Shown: positions 16,374 through 25,065, counted from the first letter of the stretch. The stretch is 39,851 nucleotides of DNA from Sulfuricurvum sp. (GCA_024637215.1 JAGXFM010000017.1:1-39851), one strand, 5' to 3'. Program-made: numbers and translations. Notes: generated from the sequence alone by a model not told the origin.

Positions 16374-17543
16374 TTATATTCCGGGAATACGAGGAATATA
16401 CCCCATTTTTGAGAGTTTGTAATACCACCCCCAGCCGATTTTGAGCCAGTGCCCGATGATCGGCATAGGAATCAAGAACGCTTTTTTTGCATCACGGTAG
16501 ATAAAGCCCGCACCGTTGCCCATATCCATGACACAAAGAATAGCGAGATGATCTTTGTACCCTTTTGGTTCGCCTGATTTAAGTCCGTAGGCAAGAGCAC
16601 TATTATGGGCGGCATTTCGTGCCATTATTTCGGCAATATGTCCTTGTTTGGCTTTCCAATCGGGCCCCTCAAGCGCGCTTGCATCCCCGATGGCGTACCA
16701 TCCCTCAACTCCTTCGATTTCGCAGAAATCGTTAATTTTGATAAAGCCGGCTGCATTTTGAGGTAAATTGGACGCTTTAATAAAACTATGGGCATCTCCG
16801 GCGGGGATAAACATGGTTAAATCGCTCTCTAAAATACTTTCATCTTCAAATACAATAGAATTTTCTTTAAATCGGGCAATTTTTTTACCGTAGCGTGAGC
16901 CGAAACGGTTCCTTTTGAAAAGTATTTTTAGTAATGAAAGGGCTTTATTTCCCATTCGTGCTCCCGGTTCGGCCATCGGTGCAAAAAAAGTCATTTCATA
17001 ATTATCTCGAATCCCAAGTTTAGTGAGACGATGATGGAGGTTGAAAAACAATTCAAATCCAGGCCCCCCCCGTACGGCACTCGTATCGTTCGGATTACCG
17101 CCGAAACCGAAAGCTATTTTTCCGCTCCCTTTAGCGATAAGTGCGTCTATTTTTTCTTTGAGCAGTATTGACTGCTCCGGTGCACCGCAGATCGAGAGGG
17201 TATGCTCTAACCCTTCGTGTTTCATTTTAGCCGCACCCGTTGCAATCACAAGATGATCAACTCTGCGTAAACCCCGATCTTTAAGGGTGATAGTTTCCTC
17301 TGCAGCATTGATCGCCAACACACTATCGACGGTAAGTTTAAAACCGTGTCGCGCGGCAATTTTATCGAGAGAGAAAGCTACGTCTTCAAATCGTGCTGTT
17401 TTGACAGGAATCCAGATGGCTATCGGATAGATGAAAACATAACTTCGTTCGCTGATGAGTTCAACCTCAAAACCCTCTTTACGATAATAGATAGCCGCTT
17501 CGACACCGGCGATTCCGCCGCCGAGTATAACAACACTTTTCAT
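16374..17543 (-). CDS. FAD/NAD(P)-dependent oxidoreductase of the SQR/NDH-2 type
   Basis: This 389-residue flavoprotein has an N-terminal FAD motif (VVILGGGIAGVEAA) without a signal peptide, a second nucleotide-binding region, and WYAIGDASAL near the C terminus. The C-terminal helices (PIIGHWLKIGWGWYYKLSKMGYIPRIPGI region) look suited to membrane attachment. It has a cysteine in LSICGAPEQS, but no cysteine in the GDAS motif where classical SQRs often have one. It may therefore be an SQR variant, a type-II NADH dehydrogenase relative, or another quinone-linked dehydrogenase. It is transcribed divergently from another SQR-like gene across a 340-base spacer, suggesting shared control by sulfide or redox state. 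Confidence 0.72.
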   Translation of the reverse strand: MKSVVILGGGIAGVEAAIYYRKEGFEVELISERSYVFIYPIAIWIPVKTARFEDVAFSLDKIAARHGFKLTVDSVLAINAAEETITLKDRGLRRVDHLVIATGAAKMKHEGLEHTLSICGAPEQSILLKEKIDALIAKGSGKIAFGFGGNPNDTSAVRGGPGFELFFNLHHRLTKLGIRDNYEMTFFAPMAEPGARMGNKALSLLKILFKRNRFGSRYGKKIARFKENSIVFEDESILESDLTMFIPAGDAHSFIKASNLPQNAAGFIKINDFCEIEGVEGWYAIGDASALEGPDWKAKQGHIAEIMARNAAHNSALAYGLKSGEPKGYKDHLAILCVMDMGNGAGFIYRDAKKAFLIPMPIIGHWLKIGWGWYYKLSKMGYIPRIPGI

Positions 17544-17616
17544 TAGAAATCCCCACTTGTAACCATAAGAATATATTATTAAAGTATATGATTAAGATAT
17601 TAACATATTATAATAC

Positions 17617-17637
17617 TATTGACACTTTAAGTCAATA
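17617..17637. promoter_or_regulatory. Palindrome in the divergent SQR spacer
   Basis: TATTGAC, seven bases, GTCAATA: perfect seven-base arms, about 75 bases upstream of the minus-strand flavoprotein gene. The half-sites resemble CRP/FNR halves, but the seven-base gap is too wide for a standard CRP/FNR site. The 340-base spacer 17544-17883 that holds it is very AT-rich and contains no open reading frame that I can support. Confidence 0.35.
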
Positions 17638-17828
17638 AAAATAGATAGTTTAATTATACTAAATCGATAAATACATCAAATTATATTTATTAATAATTTA
17701 TATAAAATATGTATTTTTGTGAAAAATCATGGTTTTAATAAAAAATGACTGGGAAAAAATGTAACACTGAGAGCTTTTCTAAAAACTTTAATTTAAAATG
17801 TAATGTTTCTTTTAAGGATGTGATAAAA

Positions 17829-17851
17829 TTGTGATGTTATGGTATTATAAT
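17829..17851 (+). promoter_or_regulatory. Candidate -10 region for the SQR gene
   Basis: TATAAT at 17846-17851 lies 32 bases before the start codon at 17884 and is preceded by GTGATGTTATGG. No good -35 hexamer stands 16-18 bases upstream, which is usual for vegetative promoters in Campylobacterota. Two GTGAT direct repeats (around 17820-17835) sit just upstream. Confidence 0.4.
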
Positions 17852-17883
17852 CAGGTTTTATGGAATTCATTCAAGGAGAAGAT

Positions 17884-19353
17884 ATGGCGAGATTAATTGT
17901 CCTCGGTGGCGGTGTTGCCGGACATACGGCTGCTACATTCGCAGCAGATTGGCTAGGCCGTGAGCATGAAGTGGTGGTGGTTACACCAAACTCGAAATGG
18001 AATTGGATACCTTCCAATATTTGGGTAGGTGTCGGCGAAATGAGCAAAGAGGAAGTTACTTTTGATCTCGCTCCTGTGTATGAAAAAGCGGGTATTACTT
18101 ATAAACAAGCGAAAGCGGTAAGTATCAATCCTGAGGGAAGTGCAAGCAACGATAAACCGTTTGTGACATTTGAATACACGGGTCAAGGCAAAGCGGGACA
18201 GAGCGAAGAGATGACGTATGATTATCTTATCAACGCTACCGGGCCGAAATTGAATTTTGGAGCAACTCCGGGACTTGGAGACGCTAACGGTTTAGGTGAA
18301 TTTACCGTTTCTGTTTGTACGGCGGACCACGCTGAACATGCGGCACATGAACTCGAAAAAATTATGGACAAAATGCGTAAAGGTGAGCGTCAAAAAATAT
18401 TGATCGGTACCGGTCACGGTATGTGTACGTGTCAAGGTGCGGCGTTTGAATATATTTTCAACGTCGAGCATGAAATCCGTAAAGCAGGTCTTCGTGATAT
18501 GGCCGATATCCAATGGATTTCCAATGAAGCGTTTATGGGCGATTTCGGCATGGGCGGACTTCATATGAAAGTCGGCGGTTACGTTGTAAGCAGCCGTATT
18601 TTCACCGAATCGCTGTTTGCTGAGCGCGGTGTTAATTATATTACCGGTGCGCATGTCAATAAAGTAGAAAAAGGGAAAGTTTCGTATGAGCTTCTTGATG
18701 GTTCTACCGGTGAAGAGAGTTTCGACTTCTCGATGCTGATCCCTCCGTTTGCGGGCGTTGGCTTAAAAGCGTATAACAAAGCGGGTGAAGATATTACCGA
18801 TACGGTATTCGCACCAAACGGCTTTATGAAAGTTGATGCGGATTATACCCCTAAACCGTATGCCGAATGGAAAGCGTCAGACTGGCCTCGTACGTATCAA
18901 AATCCGACATTTAAAAATCTGTTCGCAGCAGGGATTGCATTCGCACCTCCGCATATCATCTCTAAACCGATGAAATCACCAAACGGTACCGTGATCAATC
19001 CGACTCCGCCGCGTACCGGTATGCCAAGCGGTATTATGGGTAAAGCGGTTGCTCACAGTGTGTGCGATTTGATCAAAAAAGGGCCTGACGCGCATTTGCA
19101 TGAAGCGTCTATGGCGGAAATGGGCGCAGCGTGTGTCGCATCTGCGGGTAAAGGTTGGTTAGACGGACAAGCAGCGGCAATGACGGTTTATCCGGTTGTA
19201 CCTGATTATGAAAAATATCCTGGAACCGGCCGTGATACCGATTATACTTTCGGGGAGATCGGACTTGCAGGTCACTGGATCAAACATATCTTGCATTACT
19301 TGTTTATTTACAAAGCAAAACTCAAACCGTTCTGGAAAGTAATTCCGGAATAA
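17884..19353 (+). CDS. Sulfide:quinone oxidoreductase-like flavoprotein
   Basis: The ATG at 17884 follows CAAGGAGAAG at correct spacing and opens directly into the FAD motif LIVLGGGVAGHTAA, so the upstream in-frame ATG at 17860 is rejected. The product has 489 residues. SQR features include TPNSKWNWIPSNIWVGVG, cysteines in SVCTADHA and GTGHGMCTCQGAAFEY, a LIPPFAG segment, and a basic amphipathic C terminus (HWIKHILHYLFIYKAKLKPFWK) suited to membrane binding. It would oxidise sulfide with transfer of electrons to quinone at the inner membrane. It clearly belongs to a different SQR subtype from the Tat-exported one, but I do not assign a type number. A small membrane-peptide gene follows 34 bases after the stop. 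Confidence 0.87.
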   Translation: MARLIVLGGGVAGHTAATFAADWLGREHEVVVVTPNSKWNWIPSNIWVGVGEMSKEEVTFDLAPVYEKAGITYKQAKAVSINPEGSASNDKPFVTFEYTGQGKAGQSEEMTYDYLINATGPKLNFGATPGLGDANGLGEFTVSVCTADHAEHAAHELEKIMDKMRKGERQKILIGTGHGMCTCQGAAFEYIFNVEHEIRKAGLRDMADIQWISNEAFMGDFGMGGLHMKVGGYVVSSRIFTESLFAERGVNYITGAHVNKVEKGKVSYELLDGSTGEESFDFSMLIPPFAGVGLKAYNKAGEDITDTVFAPNGFMKVDADYTPKPYAEWKASDWPRTYQNPTFKNLFAAGIAFAPPHIISKPMKSPNGTVINPTPPRTGMPSGIMGKAVAHSVCDLIKKGPDAHLHEASMAEMGAACVASAGKGWLDGQAAAMTVYPVVPDYEKYPGTGRDTDYTFGEIGLAGHWIKHILHYLFIYKAKLKPFWKVIPE

Positions 19354-19387
19354 ATATAGACAAAAATTACGAATACAGGAGACCATA

Positions 19388-19555
19388 ATGGCAGTAAAAC
19401 CAGAAGAATTCAATTTCGCTAAAAACGATCAATTCAATACGGCAATGATTCCGGGAAAATTTGCTCGTGCTATGCGCACATGCAAAATTTGGCAGTTTAT
19501 CCGTTTTGTAATCATCAATATCAAGATGATTATTGTTGTAAGTAAAAGTCACTAA
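19388..19555 (+). CDS. Small hydrophobic protein (55 aa) following SQR
   Basis: An ATG at 19388 with AGGAG at ideal distance opens a 55-codon frame ending in TAA at 19553-19555. The peptide has a soluble N-terminal half (MAVKPEEFNFAKNDQF), then a basic patch (GKFARAMRTCK), then one hydrophobic helix (FIRFVIINIKMIIVV), and ends SKSH. Base composition, ribosome site and its place 34 bases after the SQR gene make translation likely. It may be a membrane partner or anchor for the SQR. No family is recognised. Confidence 0.65.
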   Translation: MAVKPEEFNFAKNDQFNTAMIPGKFARAMRTCKIWQFIRFVIINIKMIIVVSKSH

Positions 19556-19561
19556 TACCTG

Positions 19562-19580
19562 CGATGGCCTTTGGCCATCG
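19562..19580 (+). terminator. Hairpin between the small SQR companion and the deformylase-like gene
   Basis: CGATGGCC, TTT, GGCCATCG: a perfect eight-base stem with a three-base loop, just after the stop of the 55-residue gene. It is placed like a terminator or attenuator for the SQR unit. No T-run follows, so it could instead stabilise the upstream message. Confidence 0.45.
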
Positions 19581-19603
19581 ACACCTTACAAAGATACCTT
19601 CCT

Positions 19604-20413
19604 ATGATTCAACCCCTACTTAAATACCCTGACCCGAAAATTCGTTTAATCTCAGCCAATGTCCGTTTCTTTGATGACGAACTACATCGTTGGATTACCG
19701 ACATGTGCGACACCATGAAAGAGAATGATCTGGATGCTTTGAGTGCTATTTTAATCGGTATTCAATACAACATTATCGTCCTTAAAGAAGCGGGTAACTA
19801 TACCCCTTATATTAACGGTAGGCTGATTAAACATTCGGGAATGTCGACGCAGACAGAACGGAGTATCTATTATGAGGGGATCAGTGTAGATGTGGATCGG
19901 TATGAGAACGTCACCTTGATATATGAAGATGAAAAAGGTGAACCGCATCATCGTGATCTCGGCGGTGAGCTTGCACGTGTTATACAACAGCATCTGGATT
20001 ATTGTTACGGCTCTACGTTTGTAGATCGTGTCGATAAAGAGATGAAACAGCGGATTAATGATTATTTGGAATATGGGTTGGTTGCGGATGGAGGATCGTG
20101 TCCTACGGTTTTTTATCGCGACTATTTCAAATTAGGGGTTAAATATCTCATTTCTGCAATGTTTTTATCGTTGGCTACTCCGTTATTTGTCCCTTCAGCG
20201 GTACAAGAGTGGATATATCGGATCGATATTATGGCGTTTATTGCGGCGATATTATTGATGGTAGGGTACTTTTTTTATGCACAGTATGAGTCCAGACTCT
20301 ATAAACAATGCACCAGTTGTCAAACCGGAAACATTATCGGCACCGTTGCAATATTGAGTTTCCAACTTTTTATCGTAGGGTGCGGGATTTTTTTATGGAT
20401 GGCACCAAAATAA
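19604..20413 (+). CDS. Membrane-anchored peptide-deformylase-like pseudoenzyme
   Basis: From ATG 19604 the product has 269 residues. Residues 1 to about 150 follow the peptide deformylase pattern: LLKYPDPKIRLISANV, FDDELHRWITDMCDTM, IIVLK, and FVDRV after the third motif. All three active-site motifs are altered. GxGLAAxQ reads DALSAILIGIQ, EGCLS reads YEGISVD without the metal-binding Cys, and HExDH reads QHLDY, so both zinc His residues and the catalytic Glu appear lost. Three hydrophobic helices follow (about residues 178-197, 209-231 and 244-266) with a CTSC pair in a loop between the last two. It is therefore probably a non-catalytic membrane protein built on a deformylase domain. A TTG start at 19571 would lie inside a hairpin and adds nothing conserved. 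It has no tight operon partner. Confidence 0.75.
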   Translation: MIQPLLKYPDPKIRLISANVRFFDDELHRWITDMCDTMKENDLDALSAILIGIQYNIIVLKEAGNYTPYINGRLIKHSGMSTQTERSIYYEGISVDVDRYENVTLIYEDEKGEPHHRDLGGELARVIQQHLDYCYGSTFVDRVDKEMKQRINDYLEYGLVADGGSCPTVFYRDYFKLGVKYLISAMFLSLATPLFVPSAVQEWIYRIDIMAFIAAILLMVGYFFYAQYESRLYKQCTSCQTGNIIGTVAILSFQLFIVGCGIFLWMAPK

Positions 20414-20481
20414 TAAAAAATTATACTTTTAACCCTTTTTTAGTATCATATCCGAAATTTTTTGTTGCCTAAGGAACCTTT

Positions 20482-22758
20482 ATGCATCTGCCGGATATAT
20501 CAAATTTATTCCGATCCAAAGAGATTTTGATAGCGGCAAAAAACTCTATTTTGCACGATTGGGTATCGGATGAGTTGTGTACCTCGATTTTAGAGCGCCA
20601 TTCCATCGATATCGTTTTTTTTAAAGATCAGTATGCGGGAAGTGTATTTGACTATTTTATAGGGGTTGTTTCAGGGCAGATGGCAATCGGAGATTGTCCC
20701 GTAATCGCTGAGTTAATTGATTATTTGAAAAATAAAGAACTTCGAGCGGATGAGCTTTTTGTTCTGTGTACCCATTTTAAACGCTCGGTTATTAATGAGA
20801 CCTATCGCTTAGGGATCAATGATCAGTCGGTATTTGCTTCGATTAGCTATCTGTTCGATCAAAATTTCTCAAGTGTTTTAAAACTTTACACAGATACGAT
20901 CTACCAAAAAGAGCAAGAAGCACTTAATGCTTCCAAAGCCAAAGAGTATTTTCTCTCCAATATGTCTCATGAGATTCGGACTCCGCTCAATGCTATTTTG
21001 GGGTTCGTATCGCTTTTACGCGATGAGACGACGAACCCGCGTTATCAGCAGTATCTCGATATTATCAGTAACAGCGGAGAAAATCTTCTCCACATTATTA
21101 ATGATATTCTTGATTTCAGCAAACTCCGAAGCGGTGAATTTACTGTTGATCCGCAGCCGTTTAACATTCATGATGAGATATCGCATACGATGGAGCTATT
21201 TGTTCCGGGTGCCAACTCTAAAAGTATCACACTGACCAGCTTTATCGATCCCTCTATCCCTTACGAGATCACCGCCGATGCATTGCGGATTAAGCAAATC
21301 GTCGGTAATTTTTTGAGTAATGCCATCAAGTTCAGCCATCATGCAGGGGCTATCCATGTTGAAGCGCGATGTGATGAGGGGGTGCTTTTACTCTCCGTAC
21401 GTGATCAGGGATCAGGGATTGCAGTGGTTGATCAAGAACGGATTTTTGACGCTTTTTCCCAAGCGCAGGAAGGGACCATGAAAATCAATGAGGGGACAGG
21501 GCTTGGTCTCTCCATTTGCAAGCAGTTGGCGGTTCATATGGGGGGGATGATTGAACTGGAATCCACACTGGGGGAGGGGAGTACTTTTACATTAAAGATC
21601 CCTGTTCTCACTAGCGGTACCGCTGAAGTTTCAAAATTTGACGTTTCGAAGTTTAAGGGGATACGATTCGGACTTCTTGCGCATGATCCGAGTGAAAGCT
21701 ATAAACTCGAATCGCTTCAACGCTATTGGGACCATTTCGGATTGGACGTTCACTTGATCGATAACGTGCAAGAGTCGTGCGATCTTCTTATCTTTTTAGA
21801 GAGTTCGATGGATGACGCCGCGCGTGAAATCATCATTGAAAATCAAATTCCCTCCGTAGCCATCCTTGATTTCCTAGATGATCGCTATGATACCATTTCG
21901 ACGATAACACCGTTGACATTCCCGATCTATTGTACAAAGCTTCAGAGTGCTTTGAGTGAGGTTTTAGGGGTTGATACCCTCCAGTGTCCTAGTACCGAAG
22001 CGGCGGTAGGGAGAGGCGGATTTGTAGGGAAAGTGTTAGTGGCCGAAGATAATCTTGCCAATCAGGAGCTTATTAAAATTATACTGGAGAAGTATGGATT
22101 GGGCTACACGATTGCTTCAAACGGAGTTGAAGCATTAGAGCTTTTTAAATCCGATACGTTTGATATGGTACTAATGGATGAACAGATGCCGCAAATGAAC
22201 GGCAATGAGGCTACGGCTAATATTTTGGCGTATGAAAGAGAGAGCGGAGTTTCGCACGTACCGATCGTCGCTTTGACCGCGAATGTTATCAAAGGATCAC
22301 GTGAACGCTCTATTCAAAACGGATATGATGCTTTCTTAGGCAAACCGATTGTTATAAAAGAGATTGAACAACTGTTTGAACGTTATTTTAAACCGATTGT
22401 TTTAGCGGCAAAACGTGTGCCTGTATCGACTGAGCGAAAATGGGGAAATATCGATAGGGAGCACCTTAAAAGCGCATTGATGCTAGAAGAGGATCAAATA
22501 GAGTATTTATTAGAGGTATACGCTCAAAAAATGGAACATTCGCTCCAAGACCTCTCCCAAGCGATAGAAAATAAAGCCTACGAAGAGATTAGACATATTG
22601 CCCATGCGATCAAAGGCTCAAGCGCCAATTTCCGTTTTGAAGAACTCTCCCGACTGGCGTATGTGATTGAAGAGTCTGCGCAAGAAGAAGAGGCAGAGTT
22701 CGACTTTATCGAGGCGTATGAAGTGCTTCGGAGTGAGTTTACGAAACGATTTGCGTAA
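20482..22758 (+). CDS. Hybrid sensor histidine kinase with REC and Hpt domains
   Basis: This 758-residue protein has no membrane helices. Residues 1 to about 150 form an unrecognised all-helical sensor region. Next come HisKA with the phospho-acceptor H163 (NMSHEIRTPLNAIL), a complete HATPase (N box NFLSNAIKF, G boxes RDQGSGI and GTGLGLSI), a poorly conserved pseudo-receiver-like stretch, a receiver with Asp566 (VLMDEQMPQMNG), and a C-terminal Hpt with His708 (HAIKGSSANF). This allows a full His-Asp-His relay, with the final phosphate passing to a separate regulator. The convergent response regulator six bases away is the obvious candidate. The signal is unknown; a cytoplasmic one is likely. 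Confidence 0.92.
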   Translation: MHLPDISNLFRSKEILIAAKNSILHDWVSDELCTSILERHSIDIVFFKDQYAGSVFDYFIGVVSGQMAIGDCPVIAELIDYLKNKELRADELFVLCTHFKRSVINETYRLGINDQSVFASISYLFDQNFSSVLKLYTDTIYQKEQEALNASKAKEYFLSNMSHEIRTPLNAILGFVSLLRDETTNPRYQQYLDIISNSGENLLHIINDILDFSKLRSGEFTVDPQPFNIHDEISHTMELFVPGANSKSITLTSFIDPSIPYEITADALRIKQIVGNFLSNAIKFSHHAGAIHVEARCDEGVLLLSVRDQGSGIAVVDQERIFDAFSQAQEGTMKINEGTGLGLSICKQLAVHMGGMIELESTLGEGSTFTLKIPVLTSGTAEVSKFDVSKFKGIRFGLLAHDPSESYKLESLQRYWDHFGLDVHLIDNVQESCDLLIFLESSMDDAAREIIIENQIPSVAILDFLDDRYDTISTITPLTFPIYCTKLQSALSEVLGVDTLQCPSTEAAVGRGGFVGKVLVAEDNLANQELIKIILEKYGLGYTIASNGVEALELFKSDTFDMVLMDEQMPQMNGNEATANILAYERESGVSHVPIVALTANVIKGSRERSIQNGYDAFLGKPIVIKEIEQLFERYFKPIVLAAKRVPVSTERKWGNIDREHLKSALMLEEDQIEYLLEVYAQKMEHSLQDLSQAIENKAYEEIRHIAHAIKGSSANFRFEELSRLAYVIEESAQEEEAEFDFIEAYEVLRSEFTKRFA

Positions 22759-22764
22759 GCATGG

Positions 22765-23508
22765 CTACTCTTCGAGATAGTAGCCGACCCCCGAAGCATT
22801 TTTAATCACATCGGTAGGGAGTTTGCTGCGAAGTCTCCATACGAGAGTTCGGACACTGTTGTCGGTTGCCCCTTTGGCTTCCCAAACGTAGTTGATTGCC
22901 TGTTCAAAATCGACGACACTTCCGAGTTGTGCGACGAGAAGACGGATAAATGCATTCTCTTTTTTAGTCAGTTTAATCTTTTGGTTTTGATAAAAAGTCT
23001 CTCCCAACCCTGTATCGTGACGATACCCCTCGCCAAATTCGACAATCGGCTTATCAGAGAGTTTTTTAGCGTAGACCAGTTTTTCAAGCTCTTCACGATC
23101 CGATTTAAGTTCATCAATATTAGAGGAGCGTTTTTTCTCCTCTTTAAAACGATAAAGTGCCATTTGGATGGTGGTATGGAGATTGATCGGATCAAACGGT
23201 TTGACAATGTATCCGTAGGGTTCGGTTTTTTTGGCTTTGGTGAGCATTTCATTATCGGAGTGGGCGGTAAGATAGATAAAAGGGAGTTGATTTTTATCGC
23301 GGATATATTGAGCCAATTCAATGCCGTCCATGGTTTTTTGCAGTCCGATGTCGATGAGGGCGATATCGGGATTATAGATTTTGATTTTATTACGGGCTGT
23401 AACGGCATTGTCCGCCAGTGAAATGACATCGTAGCCTTGTTTTTCTAATGACATTTTTAAATTTATTGCGGTTACTTCATCGTCTTCGACGACTAGAACT
23501 TTAATCAT
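22765..23508 (-). CDS. Response regulator with receiver and winged-helix DNA-binding domain
   Basis: This 247-residue regulator has an N-terminal receiver with the phospho-acceptor Asp53 (IALIDIG), acidic pocket EDDE, and the conserved Lys in YIVKPFD. A charged linker (about residues 120-150) leads to a C-terminal winged helix of the OmpR/PhoB type (LTKKENAFIRLL, DNSVRTLVWRLRSKL, GVGYYL). It is convergent with the hybrid kinase, with only six bases between the two stops. Pairing with its Hpt output is plausible but not proven. It shares a 187-base upstream spacer with hemN. Confidence 0.9.
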   Translation of the reverse strand: MIKVLVVEDDEVTAINLKMSLEKQGYDVISLADNAVTARNKIKIYNPDIALIDIGLQKTMDGIELAQYIRDKNQLPFIYLTAHSDNEMLTKAKKTEPYGYIVKPFDPINLHTTIQMALYRFKEEKKRSSNIDELKSDREELEKLVYAKKLSDKPIVEFGEGYRHDTGLGETFYQNQKIKLTKKENAFIRLLVAQLGSVVDFEQAINYVWEAKGATDNSVRTLVWRLRSKLPTDVIKNASGVGYYLEE

Positions 23509-23548
23509 AGGGCTACGTCCTCATTATTGATGTGATAGTACGAAGATT

Positions 23549-23600
23549 TTATCACAATGTCGAGAAAATCTAGGAATAAAGCGTACAAATTTTGTGATAA
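23549..23600. promoter_or_regulatory. Inverted nonamers TTATCACAA / TTGTGATAA in the regulator-hemN spacer
   Basis: Perfect nine-base inverted arms at 23549-23557 and 23592-23600 are separated by 34 bases. A further GTGATA copy lies at 23532-23537. The half-sites resemble TGTGA-type CRP/FNR family halves, but they face away from each other. They may be two sites for one regulator serving the two divergent genes. Confidence 0.35.
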
Positions 23601-23695
23601 TTTCCTTTGGTATGAGAATAATGTTTCTTTTTTATCCGTTATTCAACCCAAACGGGGCATAATCGCGTTATTCACAGGGATTAATAGGGATACGT

Positions 23696-25063
23696 ATGCT
23701 TGATTTTGACAAATTTACCAAATATTCTAAGCCGGGGCCGAGATATACGAGCTATCCGACGGCTTTAGAGTTTAGTGATGCTTTTGATTACGACGGTTAT
23801 CTCGCAAAGCTTCATGCACAAGATCCCGCACGAGCACTCTCCCTCTATTTCCATTTGCCGTTTTGTAAAAATGCCTGTTATTTTTGCGGTTGTAACGTCG
23901 TCTTTACCTCTAAAGAGGATAAAAAAGAGCGTTACATCGATTATCTTACGCGGGAGCTTGCTATTTTAGCTCAGCACATTGATGTCAATCGCCCCGTGAT
24001 TCAGCTCCATTTCGGCGGAGGGACACCGACGTTTTTTGACGCCGATCAGTTGAACCGTATTATCACCGCGATTAAAAGTCATTTTAAAAACTTTACCTCT
24101 GAAGCCGAAATCAGCTGCGAGATTGATCCCCGCCATATCAATGAGGAGCAAATGCGGGTGATGAGTGAAGCGGGATTTAACCGTGTCAGCTTTGGGATTC
24201 AAGATTTCGATGAAAAGGTTCAAGTGGCGGTGCATCGTGTGCAACCTTACGATATCACCAAAGCGGCGATGGATTTGGCGCGCAAATACAATATGGTAAG
24301 TGTCAACGTCGATTTGATCTACGGCTTACCGTATCAGAGTTTAGAGACCTTTAAAAAGACTCTCGATTTGGCTATTTCGCTCGATCCGGATCGTTTTGCC
24401 GTCTTTAACTACGCCCATGTACCGTGGCTCAAAAAAACAATGCGTAAAATTGATGAGACAACGTTGCCTCATCCTAGCGAAAAGCTTGCCATTATGCGTT
24501 ACACCATCGATCACATGTCAGAACTGGGGTATAGAATGATCGGGATGGATCATTTTGCCAAGAGCGAAGATGAACTCTTTAAAGCGATCGAAAAAGGGGA
24601 GTTGCACCGTAATTTCCAAGGCTACACGACCAAAGGGGGAGCCGATCTGATCGGAGTCGGTTTGACCAGTATCGGGGAAGGCTCTGATTATTATGCCCAA
24701 AACTTCAAAGATATGGAGAGTTATGAGGCGGCTATCGATGCAGGACGATTACCACATGAGCGGGGTGTTGCATTGAATGAAGATGATCGTATCCGTCAAT
24801 ACGTTATTATGGAACTTATGAGCAACTTTAAACTCGATATCACACGATTCGAGGGACTTTACGATGTGAAATTTGCAGAGTATTTCGCCGATGCGATTGA
24901 AGCACTTAGACCGTTTGAAGCGGATGGATTGTTGAGTATGAGTCCTACGTCGATAGAGTGTTCGGCAACCGGAACACTGTTGATCCGAAATATTGCGATG
25001 CCGTTTGACGCGTATATGAAACGTCATGCTAGCTCTGATAAAGCCTTTAGCAAAACGGTGTAA
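23696..25063 (+). CDS. hemN: Oxygen-independent coproporphyrinogen III dehydrogenase
   Basis: This 455-residue radical SAM enzyme converts coproporphyrinogen III to protoporphyrinogen IX without oxygen in haem synthesis. The cluster-binding cysteines C57, C61, C64 (and C66) lie in CKNACYFCGC, preceded by the N-terminal signature KPGPRYTSYPTA. The HFGGGTPTF motif and the HemN_C domain follow in normal order. Length matches true HemN rather than HemW-like paralogues, and the N-terminal trip-wire sequence is present. It begins a tight unit: the next gene starts three bases after its stop. Confidence 0.95.
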   Translation: MLDFDKFTKYSKPGPRYTSYPTALEFSDAFDYDGYLAKLHAQDPARALSLYFHLPFCKNACYFCGCNVVFTSKEDKKERYIDYLTRELAILAQHIDVNRPVIQLHFGGGTPTFFDADQLNRIITAIKSHFKNFTSEAEISCEIDPRHINEEQMRVMSEAGFNRVSFGIQDFDEKVQVAVHRVQPYDITKAAMDLARKYNMVSVNVDLIYGLPYQSLETFKKTLDLAISLDPDRFAVFNYAHVPWLKKTMRKIDETTLPHPSEKLAIMRYTIDHMSELGYRMIGMDHFAKSEDELFKAIEKGELHRNFQGYTTKGGADLIGVGLTSIGEGSDYYAQNFKDMESYEAAIDAGRLPHERGVALNEDDRIRQYVIMELMSNFKLDITRFEGLYDVKFAEYFADAIEALRPFEADGLLSMSPTSIECSATGTLLIRNIAMPFDAYMKRHASSDKAFSKTV

Positions 25064-25065
25064 AT

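Noticed and set aside
17860-17883. Upstream ATG of the SQR gene
   Set aside because: The ribosome site AAGGAG falls inside that extension and points to ATG 17884, which begins right before the FAD motif.
19571-19603. TTG start upstream of the deformylase-like gene
   Set aside because: It lies in the loop of a perfect hairpin, has no ribosome site and adds no conserved residues; ATG 19604 starts the recognisable domain.
23549-23600. A classical FNR or CRP box in the hemN spacer
   Set aside because: The TGTGA-like halves face outward and are 34 bases apart; no TTGAT-N4-ATCAA type site is present.
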